Source of the DNA: Lepidostoma basale
Taxonomy: Eukaryota; Arthropoda; Insecta; Trichoptera; Lepidostomatidae
DNA: 64,000 bases
Direction of reading: 5' to 3'
NCBI GenBank assembly: GCA_022606425.2
Contig: JAHDVF020000726.1
Location: 186,001-250,000, forward strand
The position numbers and the translations under genes were made by a program. Of this stretch, positions 22,064 through 34,365 are shown one piece after another. Below the pieces are notes generated by a model, which was given only the letters and a program-made list of their open reading frames with translations, did not search any database and had not been told where the DNA came from. Position 1 is the first letter of the stretch, and each line of letters begins with the position of its first letter.

Positions 22064-24279
22064 GTGAGATAACGCCATCTATAAAATAAAAACAAAATTA
22101 CATATCTTTGGATTTTCACTGTATCCATTTACCGTGGTATTCTCTTCGAGGATCGTCCAGTATCATGGTGATAAGGGTGCATTTGGATTACAGAAATTAA
22201 ACTTGATATCCAGAGTCCAGTACTATCATAATAAGGGTACATTTAGCACCACAGAGCGATTATTAACCTTGAAGGTTTTGCCTTATATTATATTAATTCA
22301 AAGCACACATTTTAAACTATATTCTCAAAATATGGTACTATTATGATTAGGATCCATTTAGAACTGCAAATCGAGTGTTAACCTTGAAGGTTTTGCCTTA
22401 TATTATATTAATTCAAAGCACACATTTTAAACTGTATTCTCAAAATATGGTACTATAATGATTAGGATCCATTTAGAACCGCAAATCGAGTGTTAACCTT
22501 GAAGGTTTTGCCTTATATTATATTAATTCAAAGCACACATTTTAAACTGTATTCTCAAAATATGGTACTATAATGATTAGGATCAATTTAGAACCGCAAA
22601 TCGAGTGTTAACCTTGAAGGTTTTGCTTTATATCAATTTAAAACAAACATTTTTAACTGGATACTACGAATCGAAAACCATAGGAAAATTATATATTTAG
22701 TATCGTAAAGCTATTATTAATCTTGAAGCTGTGACCTTATATCCATTTATTACACATATTTTAAATGGGATATCCAGAATCTAGTACCATTATGATAAGG
22801 ATCCATTTAGTACCGTAAAGCGAGTGTTAACCTTCTAGGTTTTGCCTTATATCAATTTAAAACATATTTTAAACTGGATACCCACGATAAAAGACACGCA
22901 TTTAACACAGCTAAATGAGAATTAATTCAATAATATATCAATTTAAAACATACAATTTAAACAGGATAGTCCGAATCTAGTGCTATAATGATATGGATCC
23001 ATTTATTACCACAAAGCGCGTGTTAACCTTGTATGTAAATTAATTTAAAACACATTTTAAACTGGATTCCCAGAATCTAGAACCACGATGAAAGAGAATG
23101 TTAATCTTTTAGCTTTCGCCTTATATCTATTATACACATTTGAAACTGGATACTCAAAGTCTAGCATCGCGAGTCAAGGATGAATCTAACACCGTAATGC
23201 GAGTGTTAAGTAAATATAGTTAAAGCACTTTCTTAATAATATGTTTTTAAGTTAAAGCACTTTCTTAATAATGTACACAAATACTTGTAGACGAATACTG
23301 GATTTTACCCATTGCGGGTTATCATTTTAAGGATTTTCTTAAAATCGAGTATATCATAATTTCCTTAAAGTCATAATTTCCTTAAAATGATAACCCGCAA
23401 TGGGTAAAATCTAGTATTCGTCTACAAGTATTTGTATACATTAAAAATGTTGTAAAAAACTAGTCCAAGTTAAAAAAAAAGCATAAAAATTGGAGAGACA
23501 TCTCCAGGCTAATATCTAGCAATGTATGTTAATGGCGGTAACCTTTTACATTGCGTTAATAAAGATCTTCTGCTTAATGCTTACAACCAGTATTAGTAGA
23601 TGGCGCTAGTGTAGTTTGAACAAAAAAATGTGAAGTGTTGTCCGACATTGTAGCATATATGAGGCCACTAAGACAAGAGTGGTCTAACCACCGTTTTTTT
23701 TTAATTGAGTTACTGGTCTAACCCACACCTATTTGTGACCTACTATAAAAGAAAAATTAATCTAACCACCATTTCCAAGTGGAAACATAGATATCGCTAT
23801 AAATACTTCTTTTTCTCTGACAAAAAATCAAAATATATGGAGTCAAATGTGGTCTATTATAAGTAACCATCAAAAAATATCCTTAAACTTTATATTTCCC
23901 AATATTTCAAATATTATTCTAAAGACATTCACCAAACAAACAAGGTTTATCACTAAAAGAGACCCTAACCCATATAGTTTTTTTTTTTTTAAATGGGGAA
24001 AAAACGTCAAATTTTCAATCGCATCTATCTCCATTGTCTAAATTTGAGGTTAGACCACTCTTGCCCTGGCGGCCTCATATACACCTTCCAAAAAATTGTC
24101 AGACGTAGTGGTCGTAAGAAGGGTGGAATGGGGAATGTTGTATTACATAAAACGTGCGCTTAACCCAATCAATGACAGGTTATAAGGCCTGTAAACGCCT
24201 CGACCAACATATTATGTTTCCATTTTGCATATTTGTCTCTATTGAGATACAATTAATCCTTAATATATTTTTATTTCAG
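22064..24279 (+). other. AT: Allatotropin intron 3, tandem-repeat and transposon filled
   Basis: A phase-0 intron. Its first part (about 22130-23215) is a tandem array with a ~115-bp period, clearest in three units near 22300, 22415 and 22531 (each with aagcacacattttaaact) and degenerate after that. Next comes a palindrome (about 23260-23455), then a minus-oriented element B that runs to 17 bp before exon 4. Confidence 0.8.
23257..24262 (-). mobile_element. Element B and its palindrome, ending at the allatotropin exon 4 acceptor
   Basis: 23257-23455 is a palindrome (gtagacgaatactggatttt on the left arm, its inverse at the right). The rest matches element B on the minus strand (gtgcgcttaacccaatcaat; gagatacaattaatcctta). 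Its last base is 17 bp before the acceptor AG. Confidence 0.75.
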
Positions 24280-24324
24280 GATGGCGTACTGACACCAGAA
24301 GAACTTCTTCGAAGTGTATATTGA
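24280..24324 (+). CDS. AT: Allatotropin precursor, coding exon 4 (C-terminus)
   Basis: Acceptor tttatttcag ends at 24279. The exon encodes DGVLTPEELLRSVY and stop TGA. With exon 3 it completes a 12-position loop, Asp118-Leu-Asn-Gln-Asp-Gly-Val-Leu-Thr-Pro-Glu-Glu129, of EF-hand form, flanked by predicted helices. The family ends in the same way (LSSEELLRNF in moths). An AATAAA signal lies 66 bp after the stop. A copy of the palindromic element B ends 17 bp before the acceptor AG, so the branch point probably lies in or at the edge of transposon DNA. Confidence 0.92.
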   Translation, partial: DGVLTPEELLRSVY

Positions 24325-24389
24325 AAAGGAAATCAAAAATATCCGCAGAATTAGAAAGTGTATCTATCTTTTAAAAATATAACTTTGTT

Positions 24390-24395
24390 AATAAA
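24390..24395 (+). terminator. AT: Polyadenylation signal of the allatotropin gene
   Basis: First AATAAA after the stop codon, giving a 3' UTR of roughly 90 nt. Other AATAAA runs further down are common in this AT-rich DNA, so use of this one is inferred from position. Confidence 0.6.
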
Positions 24396-24399
24396 ACGC

Positions 24400-27005
24400 A
24401 ATCAAACCTAAATTATCCAATCACATAATATTATTTAATATTAATAAAGCATAATGTTAATAGTTTAGGCAAAAAATACTCAGTATTATACTATACATTT
24501 ATTGGTCTGCTACTTGTTCATATAAATAATAATAAATCGCAAATAAAAAAATATAACATATTTTATATTATTTATGTACATTTTGTCTTTTGTGTAAATT
24601 TTTATTGACGATCATATATTTGTAAAATGCTATATATGTAAAAAAAACTTGTCGCCATCTTGTTTTTGCAACGTTTACCATAGACAATATTCACTCTATA
24701 TTTTCATAGATAAAATTTAAAAAAAAAATCCAGAATTAGAATTTCTATATATTTTTCTTCATTTTTTCTCTTGTCATACCCTTTGTCTATTCCTATTATT
24801 AGGCTGGCCTCTTTTAGGAAGCTGACTACCAACTATCTCTCCATCTTTTATGTAATCTTATTTTTTTTAATATATTAAAATTATTATAGGTACAACTGGT
24901 TTCGATCAACGTAGCTAATGAAACCGGTCATATAAGTTTTATTTTATTCTAAATATGTACATTATTTTTGAACTTTTAATTTAAATAAAACTGAAAAGGG
25001 TTTGTTCTAATTATATCATATCTCTGAGATGAAATAAATCAAATTAAACAAATGAGTGTTATATGAATTATTTTTTCAAATATTTGTTGTGCGTATATCC
25101 TTTGTGTTTTTTTTATTTAGAACATGTAAGAAAGTACACAAGTGTTTACATAGTTAAAAAAAAATATAAAAAATGGTTTGTCTTTTCACAAGTTCTTGAA
25201 ACAAACATTTCAAATATGGAAGGTTTATGAAAACACGTGTATAATACTAATTATTGGTTTAAATTGTCGTATATTCAATGAATTAACTTGAAGTTTTTAT
25301 TATTCATGACAAAAATTAAGTAAACAAGATATCAAATAATCTGCAAAATTGCTATTTATGTTAAGTATATAATTCCCAATACGCCTTCTTACATAATATT
25401 TTAAACAAAACAAGATTATAGATTTTTTTGTTAACATTTCTCCTATCAATTGCAATGTATGTCATGACTTCTAGTATTTAAAACAAAATTGTTTATATAT
25501 TATTTTTAACCTGGTGTTTTTACAACGAAATTTGGTGTTTCAAAACTATAAGATGTTAGAGTTAAAATAACATTTATATACAATACAATTATCCCTTCTT
25601 CTACTCTTTTATTTAGATCTTGCCATCTGTTTTGACAGGATATCAAATTTCGTCCTGTGGTGAAGACGTCCAGCTTTCTTTTCATCTCTTTGGTAGTCAT
25701 CCTGGTGATCTACGACCCTCTGGAGTCTCGTGCATCATGATCTTGGAATCCTCTGTAAAAAATATATGCTTATCATAATTTAATTTATTTTGGAAACGCA
25801 TATTTTGAAAACCACTAGAATATATTGTTTATTGAGAAACAAATAATTATATATACTTTCATTAATTTCATTATTTAACGCATAACAATTTACCATATTA
25901 TTTTGAATTTAATAAAATCACTATAATAGCTTAAAGTTTAACAATTGCGATATATTGTGTATTTGAATTCTTAACTCGTTCAGTTTTTTCAACAATCATA
26001 AATATTATATTTTTTAAACTAATTTATAATAAAAAAATATGTTAATGTTTAAGTATTTATTATATGTTTTCGTTAATAAATTATGTTATGCCTATATTTT
26101 ATTTTTATAATACATATTTAAAAAAATATGTTTTTATATATATTATACACATTTACAAAATTATTTATTTTTAAAGAGACAATTTTTGACTGGGCTGGTG
26201 CTTTTATGAATCTTGAGGATAGAAAAAATATTATATCATATTTCAAAAACTGCATTTAAAATTATATCCTTGCGAAAAAAACTTTCAAAAATATATTATA
26301 TAATAAAAAAAACATTCAACTAGCTTTACTTAATATATTAAAGTATCATGCAAATATTTTACATTAATAAGTGGAATTAAATCAATTATATATATTTTTG
26401 AATGATTGATCAAAGGGAATATATTTTTATTTCAATGTATAAAATCCTCAAAAACTCGTAAAAACATGTCAAAAATATGTCTTAAAAATGTATTTATTTT
26501 AACCTAAACTAATTAGGTTTTATTTATTTTCGTGCACTTAAAAATTGTATTATAATATAATTATACAGTAATATAAATGAAAAATATTTTAGTTTTAATA
26601 AAATTATATATATCTCTGTTTTATGCATAAAAAAATTAAAGAATTATAGTTTATTTCAATCATTCATGTTCTATAAAAATATCTATAATATGTGTCACGG
26701 TTTCAAATGTTTATGAAAACTTGTAACTAAATGTATAAAATAAAATGTTAATTGATCGCTAGACGGTTTCAGCCAGAAAACGAGTTTTTTTAATTCCTTA
26801 GAAATATATCACCCCTCAAAATGTTTGTTCTAAAGCATCCCTTACACGATCAATAATATTGTCAATACATTATGATATCGTCACCCCAGAGTAATAGTGA
26901 GATAAACCCTAAAAAGTCGATTTTGAGACAAGTATGCAGTTCGATGTAAAATAACATGCTCTACATAGTGTATTAGTGAGATATCTGAAAATAAATTTTT
27001 GGGGG
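24400..27005. other. AT-rich intergenic region
   Basis: A Penelope-like palindromic end lies at about 24893-24940 (actggtttcgatc..aatgaaaccggtc). A scrap of the GAA-tail RTE family is at 25600-25740 (minus). No gene is recognised. Confidence 0.5.
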
Positions 27006-27007
27006 TT

Positions 27008-27404
27008 TGTGGTGAGTGTTGAAAGACGGTGGAGGTTTTAGCGTTTATTACAGATCACAGATACGTAAACAGTATTATGTACTCGTGATGTCGGTCGACT
27101 GGAGCGAAGATTCGTCGAAGGTTTCGTGACGTAGCAGTATAGACAGTTGTGTAGCTCGCTAGGAAGGTCGGAGGTTTCTCGTACGTAGACTTGGTAGCGT
27201 AGACTCGTGTCGGTTAGGAATCGCGGTACTGACTGCTCTATTGGGTGTTCGGAATTACCGCTTTTATATGCTTTGCTTTCATCATCACACGATGCTCTGC
27301 TCTAGTGACCTAGTGACCAAACCGAATAAATCTGGGCCCTCAAGTCATCAGATTTGATAAGTAGGTCCTGAGTCAGGCGTTTATTCGTGTCATATATTTC
27401 ATCA
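27008..27404 (+). mobile_element. LTR-like repeat, copy 1
   Basis: It starts TGTGGTGAG and ends CATCA. It contains tttatatgctttgctttc and gaataaatctgggccct, plausible promoter and poly(A) regions. A second copy lies at 35973-36437. Similarity continues about 50 bp beyond the right end in both. Confidence 0.55.
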
Positions 27405-28135
27405 TGGAATATGCTGGTTCAGCGTCGAAGTCCACTTATGTGGATCACCTACACATTTTATGCCTGCCTAATTGGTGAAATCTCAGTATTGAATTTTCTG
27501 CTTTCTCAGAACAACAGTGGGATATTGCTGATAATCCACTGTTGCTTTTAAATGATATTGAAAAAACGTATTGCAAAACTGAGATAAATCAACTGTCTCA
27601 CTGTAGTTCTATGAATTTTATTATCTTCCTTCTTAAATCCAGCTCAACTTAAAACTGCTGCGGAAGTAACAGGCATTCTTGGCTCTATTGATAATTATTT
27701 TTCCACTACTTTGTTACCTATAAGTAACGATAACCCAGGTAAGAACGGTACTTTCAATTTGGAACAAGATATCGATTGTTCGGTTGCAGATCCTAATTAT
27801 AACCACGAAAGTCAAATAAACAATCAAAGCTCTTCTAGTGATACCAACATGGATAGTGGTAATACACAAAGACAAAAAACAAGGACGTCTGAGAAAGCCA
27901 AACGAATAGAAGAGAAATGATCAATCTTATTGTCAATATTATTGACAATAATATTGATCATGGAAGGTGGTATTCGTGAAAAAAAGTGTTGACCGGAGAT
28001 ATTGATGAAATCCAGTTATAAAGAGTTAGCTTTACAACTAGAACCATTTACAATTTAACTAAACTGAGCCACAGCAACGAGTGGCTGGGTAGGTACTATT
28101 AATTGTCAATAATATTGATTGTGTAAAGGCCGTTT
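27405..28135 (+). other. Possible internal remnant after the LTR-like repeat
   Basis: An open + frame at 27711-27920 is rich in Asn, Ser and Asp (DPNYNHESQINNQSSSSD) and may be a gag scrap; I recognise no family. Just after it, ttgtcaatattattgacaat is palindromic and is partly repeated near 28107. Confidence 0.35.
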
Positions 28136-28199
28136 TACAATGCAGAAATCCACAAACAAACAAACAACGATTCTTCCCATTTCTAACATGGCCAACCTT

Positions 28200-29010
28200 C
28201 AAAAAATTTTTTAATTGGTCATGCCATTCCTCGGCCTCCCACGACTCCGTATTCCATTAACACCGTTTTCTTATACTTTCTTAACTATTTTTCCTTCATG
28301 CATGCGTTGCGTACGTCCAAACCAACGCAGTGATCCTTGCATATATTTGTTCATAACATTTTCAAACTCGGTTTTTTTTATTAAAAAATCTCTGTAAAAA
28401 CCAATTGAACAATCGCGTAATTTATGTTATAATGAAGTTTTACAAAATAAAAATTACACTCATCAATACCCAAATAAGTAATTATGTGCACTTTGTTTTA
28501 AAATTGATTCCAGCTAAATCTTTATACAATAATAAAAGTACACTTATAAGAAAACTCACTAACCAACTAATCATCACGCCATCTTCCCGAAGGGGTAAGC
28601 AGAAATAATGGGCCACACCGCCACACTGTTCTTTCCTGACTAACTTCCATACGCAACATTCATTCATCATGTCGTGCGCGCACGTCGATTTCTCTAATTT
28701 TGAATTCTTCGTCAGCTTGTCTCCATCCACTGCTGGACATATGCCACTCCACCCCCACGCCATCTCTCTCGGTCTCTCGACAGTGTTCTCTAGGCCCTTC
28801 CCGCCATCCGCACAATATCATCGCTCCACCTGGTAGGCTGTCTCCCGACACTTCTTTCGGCCCAACCATGACCTCCATTCAGTAACCCATGGCTCCATCT
28901 TCCATCATTCCGTTGACACACATGACCAGCCTAGTGCCACCTCATCCTCGCAATGCGTATCCCTACATCGGTGACCCTGGTGCGTCTTCTTATCTCGCTA
29001 AAAAGTTCAT
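28200..29010 (-). mobile_element. RTE-like fragments, three pieces
   Basis: 28200-28370 and 28553-28700 are minus 3' pieces of the TTAG family. 28700-29005 is a minus piece of another subfamily (EVSGDSLPGGAMILCGWREG region, homologous to GRPPTRWSDDI of RTE proteins). All are broken. Confidence 0.6.
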
Positions 29011-29339
29011 ATATTTAATTGACGTGGATATTACTAAATTCTTTCAATTGTCAAAGTTAATACTCTGATTTATTAAGGCATAAATATATATTTTAAAATA
29101 TATTGATGGATAATTTCACAAAATAAATTTACAATTATATATTACACAGCTTTTCGTCTTATCTATGGCTTTTTTTCTGCTGACGTCAAATGCATTCATT
29201 GAAAATTATGATTAATCCAGTAAACAAGATATGCATTTAGCGAAGAAACATATTTTACTCACCTTTACGTGTTACGTTTAAATTCTACGTAATAAGTAGA
29301 ATTGTAACGTGGCACGTAGCCTCACTCACGGATGTGGAA

Positions 29340-30165
29340 ACATGGCGGTACCATAAGGATAAAAAGCTATGGAGATATGAATATAGGATGAATCCTATGG
29401 AGATACGAGTATGAGTTCGCATGTATAGAAAGTAGGATGAATGCTATGTTAATATGACTTTTTTGTATAGAAAGTAGGATGAATGCTATGTTGATTCGAT
29501 TGTATAGAAAGTAGGATGAATGCTATGTAGATATTTATATATTTATTTATTCAGTAAGGGCAGCATACAGCGATATCAATATATTAATTAAGAAACATTA
29601 AGAAAAAGAATAAATAAAGCCAATAACATGCTACCACAAATACAATAAACAGTTAATTGAATTTAAGCTAAGGCAAAATATGGTCAAACAAAATGTTTGT
29701 GAGTTAAACATAATAATAGTAGTAGAAATAAAAACAAAATTAAAAGTAAAAATAAAAGTAACATCATGTAACATTATGGTCTCATCCACGCCGAAAGGTT
29801 GCTCCTATCGTTTTTTTGAAGTTTCGTTCGTTCAGATGGAAAACATCAATGTCTCCAAAATACTTGTTGTAGTTGCCACAAATCCTGTACATTGCCGCGC
29901 TTTGAGCGTAGTTAGTGCTCTATTGTATAGAAAGTAGGATGAATGCTATGTAGATATGAGTTCGTTTGTATTGAAAGTAGGATGAATGCTATGTAGATAT
30001 TACTTCGATTGTATAGAAAGTAGGATGAATGCTATGTAGATATAAGTTCGATTGTATAGAAAGTGGGATGAATGCTATGTTAAATGTGAATTCGTTTGTA
30101 TAGAATGTAGGATAAATGCTATGTAGATATGAGTTCGTTTGTATAAAAAGTAGGATGGATATATA
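29340..30165. repeat. Satellite, unit about 43 bp, split by a retroelement
   Basis: Units read GTATAGAAAGTAGGATGAAT, then GCTATGTAGATATGAGTTCG plus a short joint. About four or five lie left of the insert and five or six right of it. Confidence 0.85.
29541..29927 (-). mobile_element. Jockey-like 3' end inserted in the 43-bp satellite
   Basis: The minus strand encodes DIDVFHLNERNFKKTIGATF and then the AATAAATA-tailed 3' end shared with 4640-4905 and 60660-60905. Satellite units resume at once on the right. Confidence 0.7.
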
Positions 30166-30169
30166 AGAA

Positions 30170-30890
30170 AAAAACTAAACTAACTAACTAACCATCACGT
30201 CATTTAACCGGAGGGGTAGGCAGAGAGAATAGTTCGCCACAATGCTCTGTCCTGGCATACCTCTCGGGATTCCTTTATATTCATACATCGTACCATGCAC
30301 GCACGTCGATTATTCCGACTTCGAATGTGATCGCCTTTTAGTAATTGATTTATTTGGTCATGTCATGTTTTCCTCGGTCGTCCTCGGCTTCTGGGCCAAC
30401 AAAATGTTAACGAGTTTTACACGATGAAGAAGATGAAAACTATAGTTGACTAACGAATTAAATAACAATCACGCCGTCTCTCCGAACGGGTAGGCAGAAA
30501 TAATGTACTGCCAAACTTCTCTTTCCTGACATACTTCTCTCGATTCCTCTACATTCATATATCGTGTCATGCACGCACGTCGATTTCTCGGGCTCCTCAT
30601 GTGGCTGACATTCGATATTTGATTTATTTGATCGTGCTACTTTTTCCTCTCTTCCTTCTTCCTTTATTTTTAGTTCCATTTACATCGTTGACATATACTT
30701 TTTTTACCATTATTTCTTCATTCGTTCTTTCCACGTGTGAAAAGCATCTTAATGTTCCTTTCATTATTTTGTTTATAACACTTTCATTCGCACCGCATTC
30801 ACTTATTATATTTTTATTCTTCTTTTACCAGTTCGACGCTTCTCTTCCATACATAAGGGTCGATACAAGAACACCATTGACCAGGACTGT
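30170..30890 (-). mobile_element. Two RTE-like 3' fragments
   Basis: 30175-30400 carries a taac tail and C-terminal coding on the minus strand. 30440-30890 is a longer minus piece (ECRGIERSMSGKRSLAVHYF in a shifted frame). Confidence 0.7.
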
Positions 30891-31019
30891 ATTTTTTATC
30901 CAAATACGATTGTCAATAATGTCGTCCATCAATCGAATGTCGGCATTACTGTCTCTACTGACACCCTAACTAGAAAGATTATTTAACATATAATTATAAT
31001 ATGTTTAAGTCGTTTAACT

Positions 31020-31460
31020 CTTTGAGGCACCGAGATTTAGATTTTTTATTTAAAAAGACCCTTGTATCGCGGATATTAATTTTTTTTTTTTTTTGTACAT
31101 CTCATTCTTTTTTTTTTTAATGAAAAAAACAATTTGTTTTCACTAAGTGGTTCCTAAAGTGGTATTTACGGACCCCCAAAGGTTCCCGGGATCTTTTGGG
31201 GGTCCGTGGAAAATTATAATTGATTCAGATTCACATGACAGGGGGTTTGCGTAAGGTTTAATATAAAATAATAATAAATTCCGGATGGTTATCTTCGACA
31301 GCGTCAGCACAGACTGTTTTACTCTCAGCATGCAGAACCAACCTGCCTCTGGTGATGCCGGTGGGAAGAGCAATCAAAATGCTGAACATGATCGCTTCGG
31401 AGATCGATGTCTTTCATTTTCGTGAAAGTACGTTCAGAAGTGGTCCCTTCAAAATCGTCT
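31020..31460. mobile_element. Decayed Jockey-like fragment
   Basis: 31285-31440 on the + strand gives aacctgcctctggtgatgcc with ggagatcgatgtctttcat, the RTNLPLVMP and EIDVFH region. Before it lies AT-rich DNA, with nothing recognised. Confidence 0.55.
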
Positions 31461-31499
31461 TCTCTGCCTACTCCATCTCACTACCATATGTATTCAAAT

Positions 31500-32065
31500 T
31501 TTGCAGGATTTACGAATTCTTTATAGGGTATCTTATCTCTAAGGGTTCTCTCCACAGTAGATCGCAATATTTTCATTTCTGCTACTCTTAAGAGATGTTT
31601 GGTTCTGAGAGTGTCTGAAATCCACAATATGGATAAACAAAGATATGGCCATTAAGAGACAGATTAAAATCATGCGTAACACCGATAATAACATATTCGT
31701 TGAGGTAGAGATAGACATAGTCAGGACCAAACAAGTTCTGAGGATTTGCGAAATGAAGACATTGAGGACGATAGCAGGCAAGACACTGAGAGATCGCGTG
31801 AGGAACACCATAATAAGAGAGATATGTGAGGTTGAGGATATTATAAGATGGAGCAGACAGCGAAATAAGGAACTTGTACGGTCATGTCCAAAGAATGGAC
31901 ACCACCAGACTCCCCTATATTGCACTACATAATCAGCTTCACGGGACTCTTCCTCGTGGAAGAGCTTCTAAAAGATGGATGGACAGCTGAGAATCCACCT
32001 CACAGGAAGAGCAACCCTATGGAGAACAGACCACATAACAAGGACGAAGAAGAAAAAGAAGAAGA
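31500..32065 (+). mobile_element. RTE-like LINE, third subfamily, with GAA tail
   Basis: It encodes RTKQVLRICEMKTLRTIAGK, then LRDRVRNTIIREICEVEDII, and ends in GAAGAAAAAGAAGAAG. A minus TTAG-family 3' end begins directly after the tail (32066-32240), and another lies at 32330-32510. Confidence 0.7.
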
Positions 32066-32519
32066 AACTAACTAACTAACCAACAAGTCGTTTCCCGGAG
32101 GGGTCAGCAGGATGGACCGCTACACTGCTCAGTCCTGGTCCTGATATACCTCTCTAGATTCCTCTACATTAATAAATCGTAACAGTACATATGTTCGTCG
32201 ATTTTTCCGACATGGAATGTCGGAAAAATCGGCTTTGGCTTCTTGTTTCATTCACAACACACATTTTTTCCATTTTTTCTCATCCATTTGTTCCATATAC
32301 CCAAACCATCTAAGTGATCGGTATTAATTTACTAACTAACCATCACGCAGTTTAGACAGAGCGGATAGACCGCCACACTGTTCTATCCTGACACATCTCT
32401 CGCGCTTCTCCTACATTCATACATCGTGACATGCATGCTCGTCCATTGTTCCTACTTCGAACGTGGCCTCCTTTCAGTAATTGATTTATTTGGGCATGCC
32501 ATGTCTTCATGCCATGATG

Positions 32520-33210
32520 GTTTTGCCACCTAATTTAATTAAGTGAGACTAAAAATAAACGTTATGCAAGTAGCAATTGCAAAATTTTAAGGTGGGTCAA
32601 AATATAATATGTCCCACTGTGTATATTAACCTTTTGTACTCCATTTGTATATGTTTTCAATATGGTATACCAGCTAATCCATAGAGTGTTATGTAAAAAT
32701 ATGAGGAAAAATTACGATATTTTTGGAAAATTAGAAAAACATGTGTTTTGTTAAGGCAGCAAATAAAAAGATGTAGTTATGTTGAGAAATATATATTTAT
32801 TATCATATAAGATCAAAAGAAAAATTGGCTTATTTTAATCTTTTTAATTTTTTAACATGTGGTATTTTAGAAAGCAGTCGCCCAAATGCATACGTGGCTT
32901 GTTAGAACACGTGTCACAGTACTCACTGGTTTCCCGTCTGCCAACTTTTACTGCCCTTTTCGAGCAGACCACACAGCCCCTCTTGAGACATTTTCTTATA
33001 ACGAAATATCACTATGCACTTCGAAAACAAACTCGTCTTCACTATCATTGAATTCAAAATTCTCTTCCATATTTAAAGGGAAGTTAAAAATATTCAATTA
33101 AAATGAATGCTTAGTTATTGTCATGAATTAAAAACAGAGAAAAAAACCCAACCTATCGCCAGGGGGTACTGTATACAACTGAATACAGCATTTGTATACC
33201 TGTAAAACGA
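32520..33210. other. Intergenic sequence, nothing recognised
   Basis: A short + frame pair at 32857-33101 has no family resemblance. Confidence 0.4.
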
Positions 33211-33214
33211 CACT

Positions 33215-33640
33215 TATGTTTTTAATTGTATCTCCATAGAGACGAAGACGCCAACTGGAAACTGAATATGGATGATCAAGGTGTTTACAGGACTTATGAT
33301 CTGTCATTGGTTGGGTTAAGCGCACGCTTTATGTATTACAATTACAACATTCCATTCCATTCCACCTTTGTTATTATGATCATGCATGACAAATTTTGGA
33401 AGCTGTATATATACTTAAAATCCATATCTATCTTCACGTGTCAGTTTTAATTGGCCCTCTATGTAGATTTGATTACACTTGTGAATCTTTTCAAGATTAA
33501 CCTATATAATCCACCTACTAACGCCATCTATGGAGAATGATTTTCTCTATGGAGATACAATTAAATTTGAATTAACCACCCTTTGGTGAAAATCCAGGAT
33601 TTCGTATACAAGTATAAGTATACATTCACAAAAATATTTG
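33215..33640 (+). mobile_element. Element B copy upstream of chitin-binding gene 1
   Basis: It contains ttgtatctccatagagacga, ggttgggttaagcgcacgct and a terminal tacaagtataagtatacatt. It lies about 320 bp from the TATA box. Confidence 0.65.
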
Positions 33641-33957
33641 ACAGTTATATTTTTTAAACACTTATACCTGTTGTTTACGTCGCCGCTGCGGCGCCATCGG
33701 AGTTGTTATAATGTTTATTATGTCGCCGTGGCGGCGACAACGGAGTACAAAGGGTTAACGCATTAAAATGGTGGAAAACCTTCAATACGACTGTGCCCCA
33801 AAGAGTTAATACTTTAAGCTATTTAAATATAAAGTAATCAGTCTACTTATGTTATGATTAATTCAACAGATATCATAATCTAATCGTTAAAGTAATAAAA
33901 AGTTTATAATTTATTCTTCGTACATATTCTATGAGAAGCCTTATCTACTGCAAAACC

Positions 33958-33965
33958 TATAAATA
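33958..33965 (+). promoter_or_regulatory. TATA box of chitin-binding gene 1
   Basis: TATAAATA lies 79 nt before the start codon. Its spacing predicts a transcription start near 33988. The equivalent boxes of genes 2 and 3 are TATAAAAG, 54 nt before their start codons. Confidence 0.6.
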
Positions 33966-34036
33966 CTAATTTCTCTTAAACAAAAATCAAAACTATAGTC
34001 TTCTTTGTGTTAAAAAGTTACGATAGAAGTGAGAAA

Positions 34037-34043
34037 ATGAAGG
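34037..34043 (+). CDS. Chitin-binding protein gene 1, 7-nt coding exon 1
   Basis: ATGAAGG followed by donor GTATTT. It supplies Met, Lys and the first base of codon 3, and joins exon 2 in phase (G plus TC gives Val). It was found by analogy with the identical arrangement ATGAAAG/GTACGT in gene 2. Too short for ORF finding; supported by the upstream TATA box and by the signal peptide it completes. Confidence 0.78.
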
Positions 34044-34365
34044 GTATTTATTTTTTGTTGTTTTTATTTCAATTCAAATTAAAATTTTATCGAGATTTAT
34101 CAATTAATATTTAATAACGTAGATTTTACTTTTGACGGTTTTTCTAGATCTCTGAAAATATCTCAAATCATTACGTTTTTCGTTACTTTAATCCACCTAT
34201 GTTAGACAATAAGTTTTAATGATTTAATGGGAGGCACTCTATCCAAATCATGATGTTTCATCGCTTAAATTGTAAAGACAAAGTTATAATTGTTTATAAT
34301 CATATATTTTAATAATGAAAGGATTTACAATAGTAAACACGATTGTTTAGTGGTTTTACTTGGAT

